Assembly (NCBI GenBank): GCA_910586205.1
Contig: CAJUGD010000001.1
Coordinates: 100,495-164,494 of the forward strand
Source: an uncultured Lachnospiraceae bacterium
GTDB lineage: Bacteria; Bacillota; Clostridia; Lachnospirales; Lachnospiraceae
Length of the DNA: 64,000 nt
Reading direction: 5' to 3'
Part shown: in pieces, positions 35,334-44,168 of the stretch
How the letters are laid out: each line of letters starts with the position of its first letter
Position numbering within the stretch: the first letter of the stretch is position 1
Program-made: the position numbers and the translations under genes
The notes under the pieces: generated by a model
The model's input: the letters and a program-made list of their open reading frames with translations, nothing else
Databases searched by the model: none
What the model was told of the DNA's origin: nothing

Positions 35334-38300
35334 ATGCCAGAGACAAATGAAACTTATCAGCCGTTGACATTTGATGCCATCAAGATTGGTCTGGCTTCTC
35401 CGGATAAAATCCTGGAGTGGTCTCACGGTGAGGTAAAAAAGCCGGAGACGATTAACTACCGGACCTTAAAGCCGGAGCGGGACGGTCTGTTCTGTGAGAG
35501 GATCTTTGGCCCCAGCAAGGACTGGGAATGTCACTGCGGCAAATATAAAAAGATTCGTTACAAAGGTGTAATCTGCGACCGGTGCGGCGTAGAGGTCACC
35601 AAGTCAAGCGTCCGGAGAGAGCGGATCGGCCATATTGATCTGGCGGCTCCTGTGTCCCACATCTGGTATTTTAAGGGGATCCCCAGCCGGATGGGACTGA
35701 TTCTTGACATTTCTCCCCGGGTGCTGGAGAAGGTTCTGTATTTTGCATCTTATATTGTGCTGGATAAGGCCCAGACCAGCCTGCAGTATAAACAAGTTCT
35801 GTCTGAGAAGGAATATCGCGAGGAGCTGGAGAAATGGGGCTACGGCGCCTTTCGGGTAGGTATGGGAGCGGAGGCGGTTTTAGAGCTTCTTCAGGCTATT
35901 GATCTGGAGAAGGAATCAGAAGTTCTGCGCAAAGAGCTTCGCGATTCCAGCGGACAAAAGCGGGCCCGGATCATCAAACGCCTGGAGGTGGTGGAGGCAT
36001 TCCGCAGTTCCGGCAATAAGCCGGAATGGATGATTATGACAGTCATCCCGGTGATTCCGCCGGATATCCGTCCCATGGTCCAACTGGACGGCGGACGTTT
36101 TGCCACTTCAGACTTAAATGATCTGTACCGGAGAATCATTAACCGGAACAACCGTCTGGCAAGGCTTTTGGAGTTGGGAGCCCCGGATATTATTGTCCGG
36201 AATGAAAAGCGTATGCTCCAGGAGGCAGTGGATGCATTGATTGACAATGGCAGGCGGGGACGCCCGGTGACAGGGCCGGGAAACCGTGCGCTGAAGTCGA
36301 TTTCTGATATGTTAAAAGGAAAGCAGGGGCGGTTCCGCCAGAACCTGTTAGGAAAACGAGTGGACTATTCCGGCCGTTCGGTTATTGTGGTGGGACCGGA
36401 ACTTAAGATCTATCAGTGCGGTCTGCCCAAAGAGATGGCCATTGAGCTGTTTAAGCCTTTTGTGATGAAGGAGCTGGTGCAGAATGGCACGGCTCACAAC
36501 ATCAAGAGCGCAAAGAAGATGGTAGAGCGTCTTCAGTCCGAAGTGTGGGATGTATTAGAGGAAGTGATCAAGGAGCATCCGGTGATGCTGAACCGCGCTC
36601 CTACCCTTCACCGTCTGGGAATCCAGGCATTTGAGCCGATATTGGTAGAAGGTAAGGCCATTAAGCTGCATCCTTTGGTATGTACAGCTTTTAACGCGGA
36701 CTTTGACGGAGACCAGATGGCAGTCCATCTGCCCCTTTCCGTGGAAGCCCAGGCAGAGTGCCGGTTCCTTCTGCTTTCACCGAACAATCTGTTAAAGCCT
36801 TCTGACGGAGGTCTGGTGGCAGTCCCGTCTCAGGATATGGTGCTGGGGATCTATTATCTGACCCAGGAGAGGCCGGGAAGCAAGGGCGAGGGCAAAGCCT
36901 TTAAGAGTGTGAATGAGGCGATTCTTGCCTATGAGAATGGGGTGGTAACGCTTCACTCCCGCATTAAGGCTCGGGTGGAAAAGAAGATGGGGGATGGTTC
37001 CGTAAAGAGCGGAATTGTGGAATCCACAGTGGGACGTTTTATTTTCAATGAGATCGTTCCTCAGGATTTGGGCTTTGTGGACCGTACCCAGGAGGAGAAT
37101 GCGCTGAATCTGGAGGTGGATTTTCACGTAGGGAAAAAGCAGCTGAAGCAGATTCTGGAAAAGGTCTTTAATGTTCACGGGGCCACGCAGACAGCCATGA
37201 CATTGGATGACATTAAAGCCATCGGATACAAATATTCTACCAGAGCGGCCATGACCGTATCTATTTCTGACATGACCGTGCCTGCATCCAAACCTCAGTT
37301 GATTGCAGACGCCCAGGCTACGGTGGATAAGATTGCCAAGAACTTCCGGCGCGGACTGATCACAGAGGAGGAGCGTTACAAGGAGGTTATTGAGACTTGG
37401 AAGAATACAGATGACCAGCTTACCCATGATCTGTTAAGCGGTCTGGATAAATATAACAATATTTATATGATGGCAGATTCCGGAGCCCGTGGTTCTGATA
37501 AGCAGATCAAGCAGCTTGCAGGAATGCGGGGACTGATGGCAGATACTACCGGACATACCATTGAGCTGCCCATTAAATCCAACTTCCGTGAGGGGCTGGA
37601 CGTACTGGAGTATTTTATCTCTGCTCACGGAGCAAGAAAAGGACTGTCAGACACTGCTCTGCGTACAGCAGACTCGGGTTATCTGACCCGCCGTCTGGTG
37701 GATGTGTCTCAGGACTTGATTGTCAGGGAAGTAGATTGCTGTGAGGGCAAGGAGACTCCTTTTATGGAGATCAAGGCATTTGCTGACGGCAAGGAGACCA
37801 TCGAAGGGCTTCAGGAGCGGATTACCGGGCGCTATATTGCAGAAACCATCACGGATCCGGATACAGGAGAGGTGATCGTAAAGGCAAACCATATATGCAC
37901 TCCCAAACGTGCGGCGGCCGTGATGCGGGTGCTGGAAAAACAGGGACGGGATTCTGTAAAGATTCGAACGGTTCTTACCTGTAAGTCTCATATCGGAGTA
38001 TGCGCGAAGTGCTATGGAGCCAATATGGCTACCGGACAGTCTGTACAGGTAGGCGAGGCAGTGGGAATCATTGCGGCCCAGTCTATCGGTGAGCCGGGAA
38101 CCCAGCTTACCATGCGTACCTTCCATACGGGCGGCGTGGCAGGCGGCGATATCACACAGGGTCTTCCTCGTGTAGAGGAGCTCTTTGAGGCCAGAAAGCC
38201 GAAAGGTCTGGCGATTATTTCTGAGTTCGGCGGTGTAGTTACCATTAAGGACACCAAGAAGAAAAGAGAGATTGTGGTGACAGATCCGGAGACAGGCAAT

Positions 38301-39095
38301 TCCAAGACCTACCTGATTCCTTATGGTTCCCGGATGAAAGTCCAGGATGAGCAGGTGATTGAGGCAGGCGACGAGCTGACAGAGGGAAGTGTGAATCCCC
38401 ATGATATCTTAAAGATTAAGGGCGTCCGTGCAGTACAGGATTATATGATCCGAGAGGTGCAGCGGGTGTATCGTCTCCAGGGCGTGGAGATCAATGACAA
38501 GCATGTTGAGATGATTGTCCGCCAGATGTTAAAGAAGATTAAGATTGAGGAGAGCGGAGACAGCGATGTGCTGCCGGGCACTTCCATGGATGTGCTGGAT
38601 TTCAATGAGATGAATGACGCATTGATTGCAGACGGGAAGATTCCGGCAGAGGGCAAGCGGGTTATGCTGGGAATCACAAAGGCGTCTCTTGCTACAGATT
38701 CCTTCCTTTCTGCGGCTTCCTTCCAGGAGACCACAAAGGTATTGACGGAGGCGGCGATTAATGGAAAGGTGGATCATCTGATCGGCCTGAAGGAGAATGT
38801 GCTGATCGGAAAACTGATTCCGGCAGGCACAGGTATGAAGCGATACCGTTCTGTGAAGCTGGATACGGATTTTGCTATGGAAGATGAGATTGTCCTGGGG
38901 GAAGACGAGGATGAGATTCTTCTTTCTGACAATGAGGATGAGATGATGGAGGAAGCTCCGGAAGTCTTTGATATCGATGAAGGTGAAGAACTGGATTTTG
39001 TGAATGCTCTTAGTGCGTCATTGCAGGATGATGAGACTTTAGAAGAATTCGAAGATGAAGAATCGGATGGGTCAGAGCTTCTGGGTGATGAATAA
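35334..39095 (+). CDS. rpoC: DNA-directed RNA polymerase beta' subunit
   Basis: A 1253-residue RpoC. The N-terminal zinc site is CHCGKYKK...CDRCG near residue 66, the catalytic magnesium loop is NADFDGDQM near residue 460, and the second zinc cluster includes [13 protein letters not shown] near residue 885. The bridge-helix and trigger-loop neighbourhood ([16 protein letters not shown]) is typical. The last 70 residues form a strongly acidic tail. A GAAGGGAG site precedes ATG 35334. It ends the rpoBC transcript at a long hairpin terminator; rpsL/rpsG/fusA do not follow. Confidence 0.97.
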   Translation: MPETNETYQPLTFDAIKIGLASPDKILEWSHGEVKKPETINYRTLKPERDGLFCERIFGPSKDWECHCGKYKKIRYKGVICDRCGVEVTKSSVRRERIGHIDLAAPVSHIWYFKGIPSRMGLILDISPRVLEKVLYFASYIVLDKAQTSLQYKQVLSEKEYREELEKWGYGAFRVGMGAEAVLELLQAIDLEKESEVLRKELRDSSGQKRARIIKRLEVVEAFRSSGNKPEWMIMTVIPVIPPDIRPMVQLDGGRFATSDLNDLYRRIINRNNRLARLLELGAPDIIVRNEKRMLQEAVDALIDNGRRGRPVTGPGNRALKSISDMLKGKQGRFRQNLLGKRVDYSGRSVIVVGPELKIYQCGLPKEMAIELFKPFVMKELVQNGTAHNIKSAKKMVERLQSEVWDVLEEVIKEHPVMLNRAPTLHRLGIQAFEPILVEGKAIKLHPLVCTAFNADFDGDQMAVHLPLSVEAQAECRFLLLSPNNLLKPSDGGLVAVPSQDMVLGIYYLTQERPGSKGEGKAFKSVNEAILAYENGVVTLHSRIKARVEKKMGDGSVKSGIVESTVGRFIFNEIVPQDLGFVDRTQEENALNLEVDFHVGKKQLKQILEKVFNVHGATQTAMTLDDIKAIGYKYSTRAAMTVSISDMTVPASKPQLIADAQATVDKIAKNFRRGLITEEERYKEVIETWKNTDDQLTHDLLSGLDKYNNIYMMADSGARGSDKQIKQLAGMRGLMADTTGHTIELPIKSNFREGLDVLEYFISAHGARKGLSDTALRTADSGYLTRRLVDVSQDLIVREVDCCEGKETPFMEIKAFADGKETIEGLQERITGRYIAETITDPDTGEVIVKANHICTPKRAAAVMRVLEKQGRDSVKIRTVLTCKSHIGVCAKCYGANMATGQSVQVGEAVGIIAAQSIGEPGTQLTMRTFHTGGVAGGDITQGLPRVEELFEARKPKGLAIISEFGGVVTIKDTKKKREIVVTDPETGNSKTYLIPYGSRMKVQDEQVIEAGDELTEGSVNPHDILKIKGVRAVQDYMIREVQRVYRLQGVEINDKHVEMIVRQMLKKIKIEESGDSDVLPGTSMDVLDFNEMNDALIADGKIPAEGKRVMLGITKASLATDSFLSAASFQETTKVLTEAAINGKVDHLIGLKENVLIGKLIPAGTGMKRYRSVKLDTDFAMEDEIVLGEDEDEILLSDNEDEMMEEAPEVFDIDEGEELDFVNALSASLQDDETLEEFEDEESDGSELLGDE

Positions 39096-39104
39096 AGAGT
39101 GAAG

Positions 39105-39152
39105 AAGGTTCCTTTTTGCGGCTGAGGCAGGCTGCAGGAAGGAATCTTTTTA
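39105..39152 (+). terminator. Terminator of rpoBC
   Basis: Arms AAGGTTCCTTTTTGC (39105-39119) and GCAGGAAGGAATCTT (39134-39148) pair over 15 positions, three of them G-U, and run into TTTTT. Confidence 0.8.
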
Positions 39153-39167
39153 ATGATTGAGATTTAT

Positions 39168-39216
39168 GAAAATGATAATCAAACTCATTGACAAACGAAA
39201 GGGAGTGGAGTACAAT
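39168..39216 (+). promoter_or_regulatory. Promoter with adjoining Fur-box-like sequence
   Basis: TTGACA (39188-39193), 17 bases, TACAAT (39211-39216). Immediately upstream, GAAAATGATAATCAAACTC (39168-39186) matches 15 of 19 positions of the classic Fur box and abuts the -35. This fits iron control of the small Cys-rich gene that follows. The Fur assignment is by eye only. Confidence 0.55.
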
Positions 39217-39278
39217 AAAAAAGAATAGTTGTAGATAGGTGAACCATAGAATAGAATGAATAGGGAGGCGGAATTTTT

Positions 39279-39422
39279 ATGGCAGATTTCATAATTTTTA
39301 CAGTTATCACAGGAGCAGTTGCTTTAATCTTGGGAAAAAAGGTAAAGGATGCAAAGGCCGGAAAACCGGGCTGCGGATGTTCAGGCTGCTCCGGGTGCAG
39401 AAAAAAAGGACAATGTCATTAA
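39279..39422 (+). CDS. FeoB-associated Cys-rich membrane protein-like peptide
   Basis: A 47-residue protein with an N-terminal hydrophobic helix (FIIFTVITGAVALILG, residues 4-19), a short basic stretch and a Cys-rich tail GCGCSGCSGCRKKGQCH with five cysteines and a terminal His. This is the layout of the FeoB-associated Cys-rich membrane protein family. GGGAGGCGG precedes ATG 39279. It has its own strong promoter and a Fur-box-like element. No feoA or feoB is next to it, so it is either a detached member of an iron system or a free-standing metal-binding peptide. Confidence 0.75.
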   Translation: MADFIIFTVITGAVALILGKKVKDAKAGKPGCGCSGCSGCRKKGQCH

Positions 39423-39604
39423 AAAGGCTAGGATGGACCAGAATGGCAAAAGCTGTGAAGGTCCATTTTTTGATACAAGTTAGTTACAGAGAAAGGGTAT
39501 AATTGTCTTCAGGATTTTTAAGAAAGTGGTTTGAGATTCCTGTTGACTTTGGGAAACAGGGTAGATTACAATAGGCTTAGAAACAGGGGAAGGGGGAGAT
39601 TAAA

Positions 39605-41023
39605 GTGACAGAGGAAAGAGCCTGGGAGACCCAGAGCAGAAAAGTAAATCAGCCGACAGATGACGAAAAGCCCCGGATGGAGGATGAGTGGCGGCAGCGG
39701 CGCAAAGAAAGAGAAGAACAAAGGGTTATAAAAGAAAGGCTCCGCCTGCAGTTTTTGTGCCTTTGTGTGCTTTCCGTTGCAGTGGGAACTGCTGTGCTGG
39801 CAGCGGGAAGACTGAAGGGGGGATGGCAAGGACTTGACATAGGTGTCAAAGGGGAAGGGACGGTTCAGGCAGGGATACATATAGAGGATGAGTCTGTGCG
39901 GCAAACAGGGGAAGTCTGCCGCCCCGAGGAGACGAAGGGGATTCCTTTTGAGGAGCTTCCAAGGATTGGAGCTTTGTATGGGATCCATGTTCAGGGAAAA
40001 GGATGGAGCAATTATTTCCCGGACAATTCTTATGGTATGGCGCCGGTAGGGGGATATATTACGGCGCTGCGGGTGACTTTACATAATCAGCCCAAGGATA
40101 TGACGGGAACCATTGAGTATCAGGTTAATTTAAGCGGAAGCGGATGGCTTGCCTGGCAGTCGAATGCCCAGGAGGCGGGAGGAGCTTTGGGAGAAATGCC
40201 TCTTGAAGCTGTCAGTATGCGTCTGACAGGAGACTTGGAAAAATATTATGATGTGATGTATAGTGTTCTTCAGAATAATACATGGACAGAATGGGTCATG
40301 AACGGGCAGGAAGCAGGAGTTGCCGGCGCAGGACTGCGGGTGGACGGGCTGCGTGTCTCTGTGGTCCGCCGACAGGAGGGAAAGGCTTCCTACGCGGGGG
40401 AGATTGATCCTTCAAAACCCATGGTGGCTTTAACTTACGACGATGGGCCTTCCAGGGACTCTACACCCCGTATATTGGAGAAGCTTAAGGAGTGCGGCGG
40501 CCGTGCAACATTTTTTATGGTGGGAAACCGTGCGGAAAGATTTAAAGGTACGATTGCCCAGATGGTCCAGCAAGGCTGTGAGGTGGCCAATCATACTTAT
40601 GACCATACCCTGATGACCAAGGTTGCTCCCAAGGAACTAGAGAGACAATTAGAGATGACGAATCAGGTGGTGGCCCAGTCCGGAGGCGTTACCCCGGTGC
40701 TGATGCGTCCGTGCGGAGGCGCAACAAACGATGCAGGCATGGGAGTGGCAGGAGCCATCTCTATGCCGGCAATCCTCTGGTCCATTGATACCCTTGACTG
40801 GAAGACAAGAAATGCAGAAGCAACTGTCTCAGCAGTGCTTGACCATGTGAAGGACGGAGATATTATTCTGATGCATGATTTGTATGAGGCAACTGCAGAT
40901 GCCAGTGATATTCTTATTCCGGAGCTGATAAAGCGGGGGTACCAGCTTGTCACGGTCAGTGAGCTGGCATCCTACCGGGGAGGCATGACACCAGGACAGT
41001 CTTATCATAAGTTTCGTCCATAG
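39605..41023 (+). CDS. ChW-repeat polysaccharide deacetylase (NodB family)
   Basis: A 472-residue protein. A charged N-terminus is followed by a membrane anchor (LQFLCLCVLSVAVGTAVLAAG, about residues 47-67), then two or three ChW-type repeats (GWSNYFPD near 134, SGWLAWQSNAQEAGG near 178, NTWTEWVMNGQEAGVAG near 225). The C-terminal NodB domain (about 272-460) has all motifs: TYDDGPS, HTYDH, RPCGGATN, DTLDW and ILMHD. It should de-N-acetylate a cell-surface glycan using a bound metal. The start is GTG 39605 with GGGGGAG nine bases upstream. ChW repeats are largely clostridial. Confidence 0.9.
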   Translation: MTEERAWETQSRKVNQPTDDEKPRMEDEWRQRRKEREEQRVIKERLRLQFLCLCVLSVAVGTAVLAAGRLKGGWQGLDIGVKGEGTVQAGIHIEDESVRQTGEVCRPEETKGIPFEELPRIGALYGIHVQGKGWSNYFPDNSYGMAPVGGYITALRVTLHNQPKDMTGTIEYQVNLSGSGWLAWQSNAQEAGGALGEMPLEAVSMRLTGDLEKYYDVMYSVLQNNTWTEWVMNGQEAGVAGAGLRVDGLRVSVVRRQEGKASYAGEIDPSKPMVALTYDDGPSRDSTPRILEKLKECGGRATFFMVGNRAERFKGTIAQMVQQGCEVANHTYDHTLMTKVAPKELERQLEMTNQVVAQSGGVTPVLMRPCGGATNDAGMGVAGAISMPAILWSIDTLDWKTRNAEATVSAVLDHVKDGDIILMHDLYEATADASDILIPELIKRGYQLVTVSELASYRGGMTPGQSYHKFRP

Positions 41024-41092
41024 TGGGCATATTTTTGCAGCTTCACTCATATTTTGGAAGTAGCCGGTTGGGCAATGAGTGGAGGGGCAGGT

Positions 41093-42073
41093 TTGAACGA
41101 CAATTATTTGGATGTAATGGAACAGTATGAGGGGGAGACCCTGGAGGTCCGTCGGGGGCGGGGAGCGTGGATTTTTGAGCGCTCTGATGGTGTGAAGCTT
41201 TTAAAAGAATATCGGGGCAGCATAAAGCGCCTGGAATTTGAAGAAACGGTTTTAAAGGGTCTGAAGGCTCAGGGAATCAGGTCTGTGGATCAATATGTGC
41301 GGAACCGCCAGGGAGAGCTGGTGACATCCGGAGAGGATGGGACTAAATATGTGCTGAAGGACTGGTTTGTAAACCGGGAATGCAATCTGAAAGACAGCCG
41401 GGAAATTCTTACGGCAGTTACCTGGATTGCCAGGCTGCATCAGGCGTTTCGGAAGATTGCCTGGCAGAGTGAGTGGGATCTGGCTTCCATGCATTCCCCG
41501 GGACTCAGTGAGGAAATGCAGCGCCATACAAGAGAAATGAAAAGGGCACGGACCTTTGTCAGCAATAAACGGAAAAAAAGTGAGTTTGAATTGTGTGTGA
41601 TGCAGAATTTTTCCGAGTTTTATGAGCAGGCTGTGGAAGCGCAGCAGGGGCTGGGTGTTTTGGAAAAGGATTTGGAAGCAGGCCGTTTTTTCCTGTGTCA
41701 TGGAGAGCTGAATCAGCATCACCTTTTGATCGGTAATGGGGATGCGGCGGTAATAGAGTTTAACCAAATGCACCGGGGGAACCAGATGGCGGATCTGTAC
41801 CATTTTATGAGAAAGGCCATGGAAAAGCATGGTTGGGACGAGCGGCTGGGTCAGGCTATGACAGATGCTTATAACCAGGTGCTTCCCATGGACAGCCGGG
41901 ACCGGGAGTGTCTGTATTATCTGTTTTTGTATCCGGAGAAATACTGGAAGCAGCTTAATTATTATTTTAATGCTAATAAGGCTTGGACGCCGGCAAAGAA
42001 TGTGGAGAAGCTGCACAGCTTAAAGGAACAGCAGGAGGCACGAGGCCGGTTTTTAGAGAGACTTAAAGGATAA
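41093..42073 (+). CDS. CotS-like spore coat protein, kinase fold with altered catalytic residues
   Basis: A 326-residue protein resembling CotS/YutH spore-coat proteins of the aminoglycoside-phosphotransferase kinase fold. The catalytic-loop position reads CHGELNQHHLL, with Glu where active kinases carry Asp, and the following metal site reads VIEFN in place of the usual IDFD. Both changes suggest a pseudokinase. The Lys of the nucleotide site may be in KLLKEY. I place the start at TTG 41093, eight bases after GGAGG; ATG 41075 is possible but has no ribosome site. It lies 69 bases after the deacetylase gene. Confidence 0.75.
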   Translation: MNDNYLDVMEQYEGETLEVRRGRGAWIFERSDGVKLLKEYRGSIKRLEFEETVLKGLKAQGIRSVDQYVRNRQGELVTSGEDGTKYVLKDWFVNRECNLKDSREILTAVTWIARLHQAFRKIAWQSEWDLASMHSPGLSEEMQRHTREMKRARTFVSNKRKKSEFELCVMQNFSEFYEQAVEAQQGLGVLEKDLEAGRFFLCHGELNQHHLLIGNGDAAVIEFNQMHRGNQMADLYHFMRKAMEKHGWDERLGQAMTDAYNQVLPMDSRDRECLYYLFLYPEKYWKQLNYYFNANKAWTPAKNVEKLHSLKEQQEARGRFLERLKG

Positions 42074-42101
42074 ATCCTTTGATTTTTGTGTCAGAAACCT
42101 T

Positions 42102-42130
42102 TTGACGTAAGAATCATCTTATTATATAAT
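42102..42130 (+). promoter_or_regulatory. Promoter of the phosphoglucomutase gene
   Basis: TTGACG (42102-42107), a 17-base spacer and TATAAT (42125-42130). The start point is near 42137, leaving a long leader of about 128 bases with a small hairpin GTATTT-GGCA-AAATAC (42170-42185). Confidence 0.8.
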
Positions 42131-42148
42131 AGAAATAATTGGAAGCAG

Positions 42149-42162
42149 CGAAAGCACTTTCA
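42149..42162. promoter_or_regulatory. Candidate catabolite-responsive element in the pgcA leader
   Basis: CGAAAGCACTTTCA contains the perfect palindrome GAAAG-CA-CTTTC and is close to the TGAAAGCGCTTTCA form of cre. It lies about 12 bases after the predicted start point, where CcpA would act as a roadblock. No CcpA gene is in the window. Confidence 0.4.
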
Positions 42163-42264
42163 TATTGTAGTATTTGGCAAAATACATAGAAGATGTACCT
42201 TGTCAGATTAGTGATTCTGCCAGGGGGAGCCTGACAGGAAGTATACAGGAGGGAGTATTCAGTT

Positions 42265-44001
42265 ATGAAGGATTACATGAAGATTTATGAGGAGTGGTTG
42301 GCAAACCCGTATTTTGATGAAGGGACCAAAGCAGAGCTGCGTGCCATTGCAGGTGATGAAAACGAGATTAAGGAAAGGTTTTATATGGACCTGGAGTTTG
42401 GCACTGCCGGTCTGCGTGGGATTATCGGGGCTGGTATTAACCGGATGAATATTTATGTGGTTCGCCGGGCAACCCAAGGTCTTGCCAACTACATTATCAA
42501 GCAGGGAGGCGCTTCTAAAGGAGTTGCCATTGCCTATGACTCCCGCAGGATGTCGCCGGAATTTGCGGACGAGGCTGCACGTACCCTGGCTGCCAACGGA
42601 ATAAAAGCCTATAAGTTTGAGTCTCTGCGCCCAACGCCGGAACTGTCTTTTGCGGTGCGGGAATTAGGCTGTATTGCAGGAATCAATGTGACGGCCAGCC
42701 ACAATCCGCCGGAGTACAACGGATATAAAGTATATTGGGAGGACGGCGCACAGTTTACTCCGCCTCATGATAAGGGTGTGACGGAGGAAGTTCTGGCTAT
42801 TGAGGATCTTTCCTCTGTAAAGACCATGAGCGCTTCTGATGCAAAGGCAGCAGGACTGTACGATGTGATAGGTGCAGAGATTGATAATAAATACATAGCT
42901 AATGTAAAGGCACAGGTAGTAAATCAGGACGCGATTGACCAGATGCAGGACAAGATCAAGATCGTATATACACCTCTCCACGGCACAGGCAATATTCCGG
43001 TTCGCCGGGTGTTAAAGGAGATTGGATTTACCCACGTATATGTGGTTCCGGAGCAAGAGCTGCCGGACGGAGAGTTCCCCACAGTCAGCTACCCTAATCC
43101 GGAAGCAGCAGAAGCCTTTGAACTGGGGCTTAAAATGGCTAAGGAGATCGATGCAGATCTGGTTCTTGCCACGGATCCGGATGCGGATCGTCTGGGCGTG
43201 TATGTAAAGGATAAAAAGTCCGGAGAATACATTTCCCTGACTGGCAACATGTCAGGTTCTCTGCTCTGTGAATATGTCTTGAGCCAGAAGGCGGCGCAGA
43301 ATGCGATTCCGGCGGATGGTGAGGTGGTGAAGTCCATTGTCAGCACCAATCTGATCGATGCGGTGGCTGCTTCCTATAACTGTAAGCTGATTGAGTGTCT
43401 GACAGGCTTTAAGTGGATTGGGCAGCAGATATTAAAGGAAGAAAATACAGGCGTGGGTCATTATATGTTTGGCATGGAGGAAAGCTATGGCTGCCTTATC
43501 GGTACTTATGCAAGGGATAAGGATGCTGTGTCTGCCAGCGTGGCACTGTGCGAGGCTGCTGCTTATTATAAGACCAAGGATATGACCCTGTGGGATGCCA
43601 TGGTGGCCATGTATGAGAAGTATGGATATTACAAGGATGCGGTTAAATCTATCGGGCTGTCCGGCATCGAGGGACTTGCCAAAATCCAGTCCATTATGGA
43701 AACGTTCCGCAGCGAGACGCCGGTTGGATTTGGAGATTATAAGGTAGTGTCTGCACGGGATTATAAGATGGATACGGTAAAGGATATGGCGACCGGGGAT
43801 GTAACGCCCACGGGACTTCCGTCTTCCAATGTGCTTTACTACGATATGAATGACAATGCATGGCTGTGTATCAGGCCGTCTGGTACAGAGCCGAAGATTA
43901 AGTTCTACTATGGGATAAAGGGAAGCTCCTTAGAGGATGCAGATGCAAGGTCTGCAGCTTTGGGAGATGCGCTGATGGAGGTTGTGAATAAGCTTCTGTA
44001 A
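42265..44001 (+). CDS. pgcA: Phosphoglucomutase / phosphomannomutase (PgcA type)
   Basis: A 578-residue alpha-D-phosphohexomutase interconverting glucose-1-phosphate and glucose-6-phosphate (and possibly mannose phosphates). The phosphoserine loop is TASHNPPEYNGYKVYW near residue 143, the metal loop is ATDPDADRLGVY near 302, the sugar-binding loop is GMEESYGCL near 405 and the phosphate-binding loop is RPSGTEPKIKFYYG near 538. Length equals B. subtilis PgcA (about 580). A GGAGGGAG site precedes ATG 42265. It is monocistronic, with its own promoter, a cre-like site and a terminator. Confidence 0.93.
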   Translation: MKDYMKIYEEWLANPYFDEGTKAELRAIAGDENEIKERFYMDLEFGTAGLRGIIGAGINRMNIYVVRRATQGLANYIIKQGGASKGVAIAYDSRRMSPEFADEAARTLAANGIKAYKFESLRPTPELSFAVRELGCIAGINVTASHNPPEYNGYKVYWEDGAQFTPPHDKGVTEEVLAIEDLSSVKTMSASDAKAAGLYDVIGAEIDNKYIANVKAQVVNQDAIDQMQDKIKIVYTPLHGTGNIPVRRVLKEIGFTHVYVVPEQELPDGEFPTVSYPNPEAAEAFELGLKMAKEIDADLVLATDPDADRLGVYVKDKKSGEYISLTGNMSGSLLCEYVLSQKAAQNAIPADGEVVKSIVSTNLIDAVAASYNCKLIECLTGFKWIGQQILKEENTGVGHYMFGMEESYGCLIGTYARDKDAVSASVALCEAAAYYKTKDMTLWDAMVAMYEKYGYYKDAVKSIGLSGIEGLAKIQSIMETFRSETPVGFGDYKVVSARDYKMDTVKDMATGDVTPTGLPSSNVLYYDMNDNAWLCIRPSGTEPKIKFYYGIKGSSLEDADARSAALGDALMEVVNKLL

Positions 44002-44047
44002 AAGAATGGTAAAAGGGGTTGCTGCAGAAACCGGCAATTACAAGAAT

Positions 44048-44072
44048 GGGCCGTTTTGCAACGGTCCCTTTT
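44048..44072 (+). terminator. Terminator after the phosphoglucomutase gene
   Basis: GGGCCGTT (44048-44055) pairs with AACGGTCCC (44060-44068, one bulge) around a TTGC loop and runs into TTTT. Confidence 0.7.
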
Positions 44073-44094
44073 GGTATACCGCAGGTTTCTTTGC

Positions 44095-44123
44095 TTGCAC
44101 AGGAAAGTAAAGTGTGCTACAAT
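44095..44123 (+). promoter_or_regulatory. Promoter of thrC
   Basis: TTGCAC (44095-44100), 17 bases, TACAAT (44118-44123) with TGC directly before the -10 (extended). The leader to ATG 44169 is about 40 bases; no T-box or riboswitch is visible in it. Confidence 0.75.
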
Positions 44124-44168
44124 TTACACGATCAAGAGGATATTATTTTGAAGGACAGAGAGGATCGG

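Noticed and set aside
44019..44168. Upstream extension of thrC by 50 codons
   Set aside because: It runs through the pgcA terminator and the thrC promoter; conserved threonine synthase sequence starts after ATG 44169.
44124..44168. T-box or threonine riboswitch before thrC
   Set aside because: The leader is only about 40 bases and lacks a T-box sequence or an attenuator hairpin.
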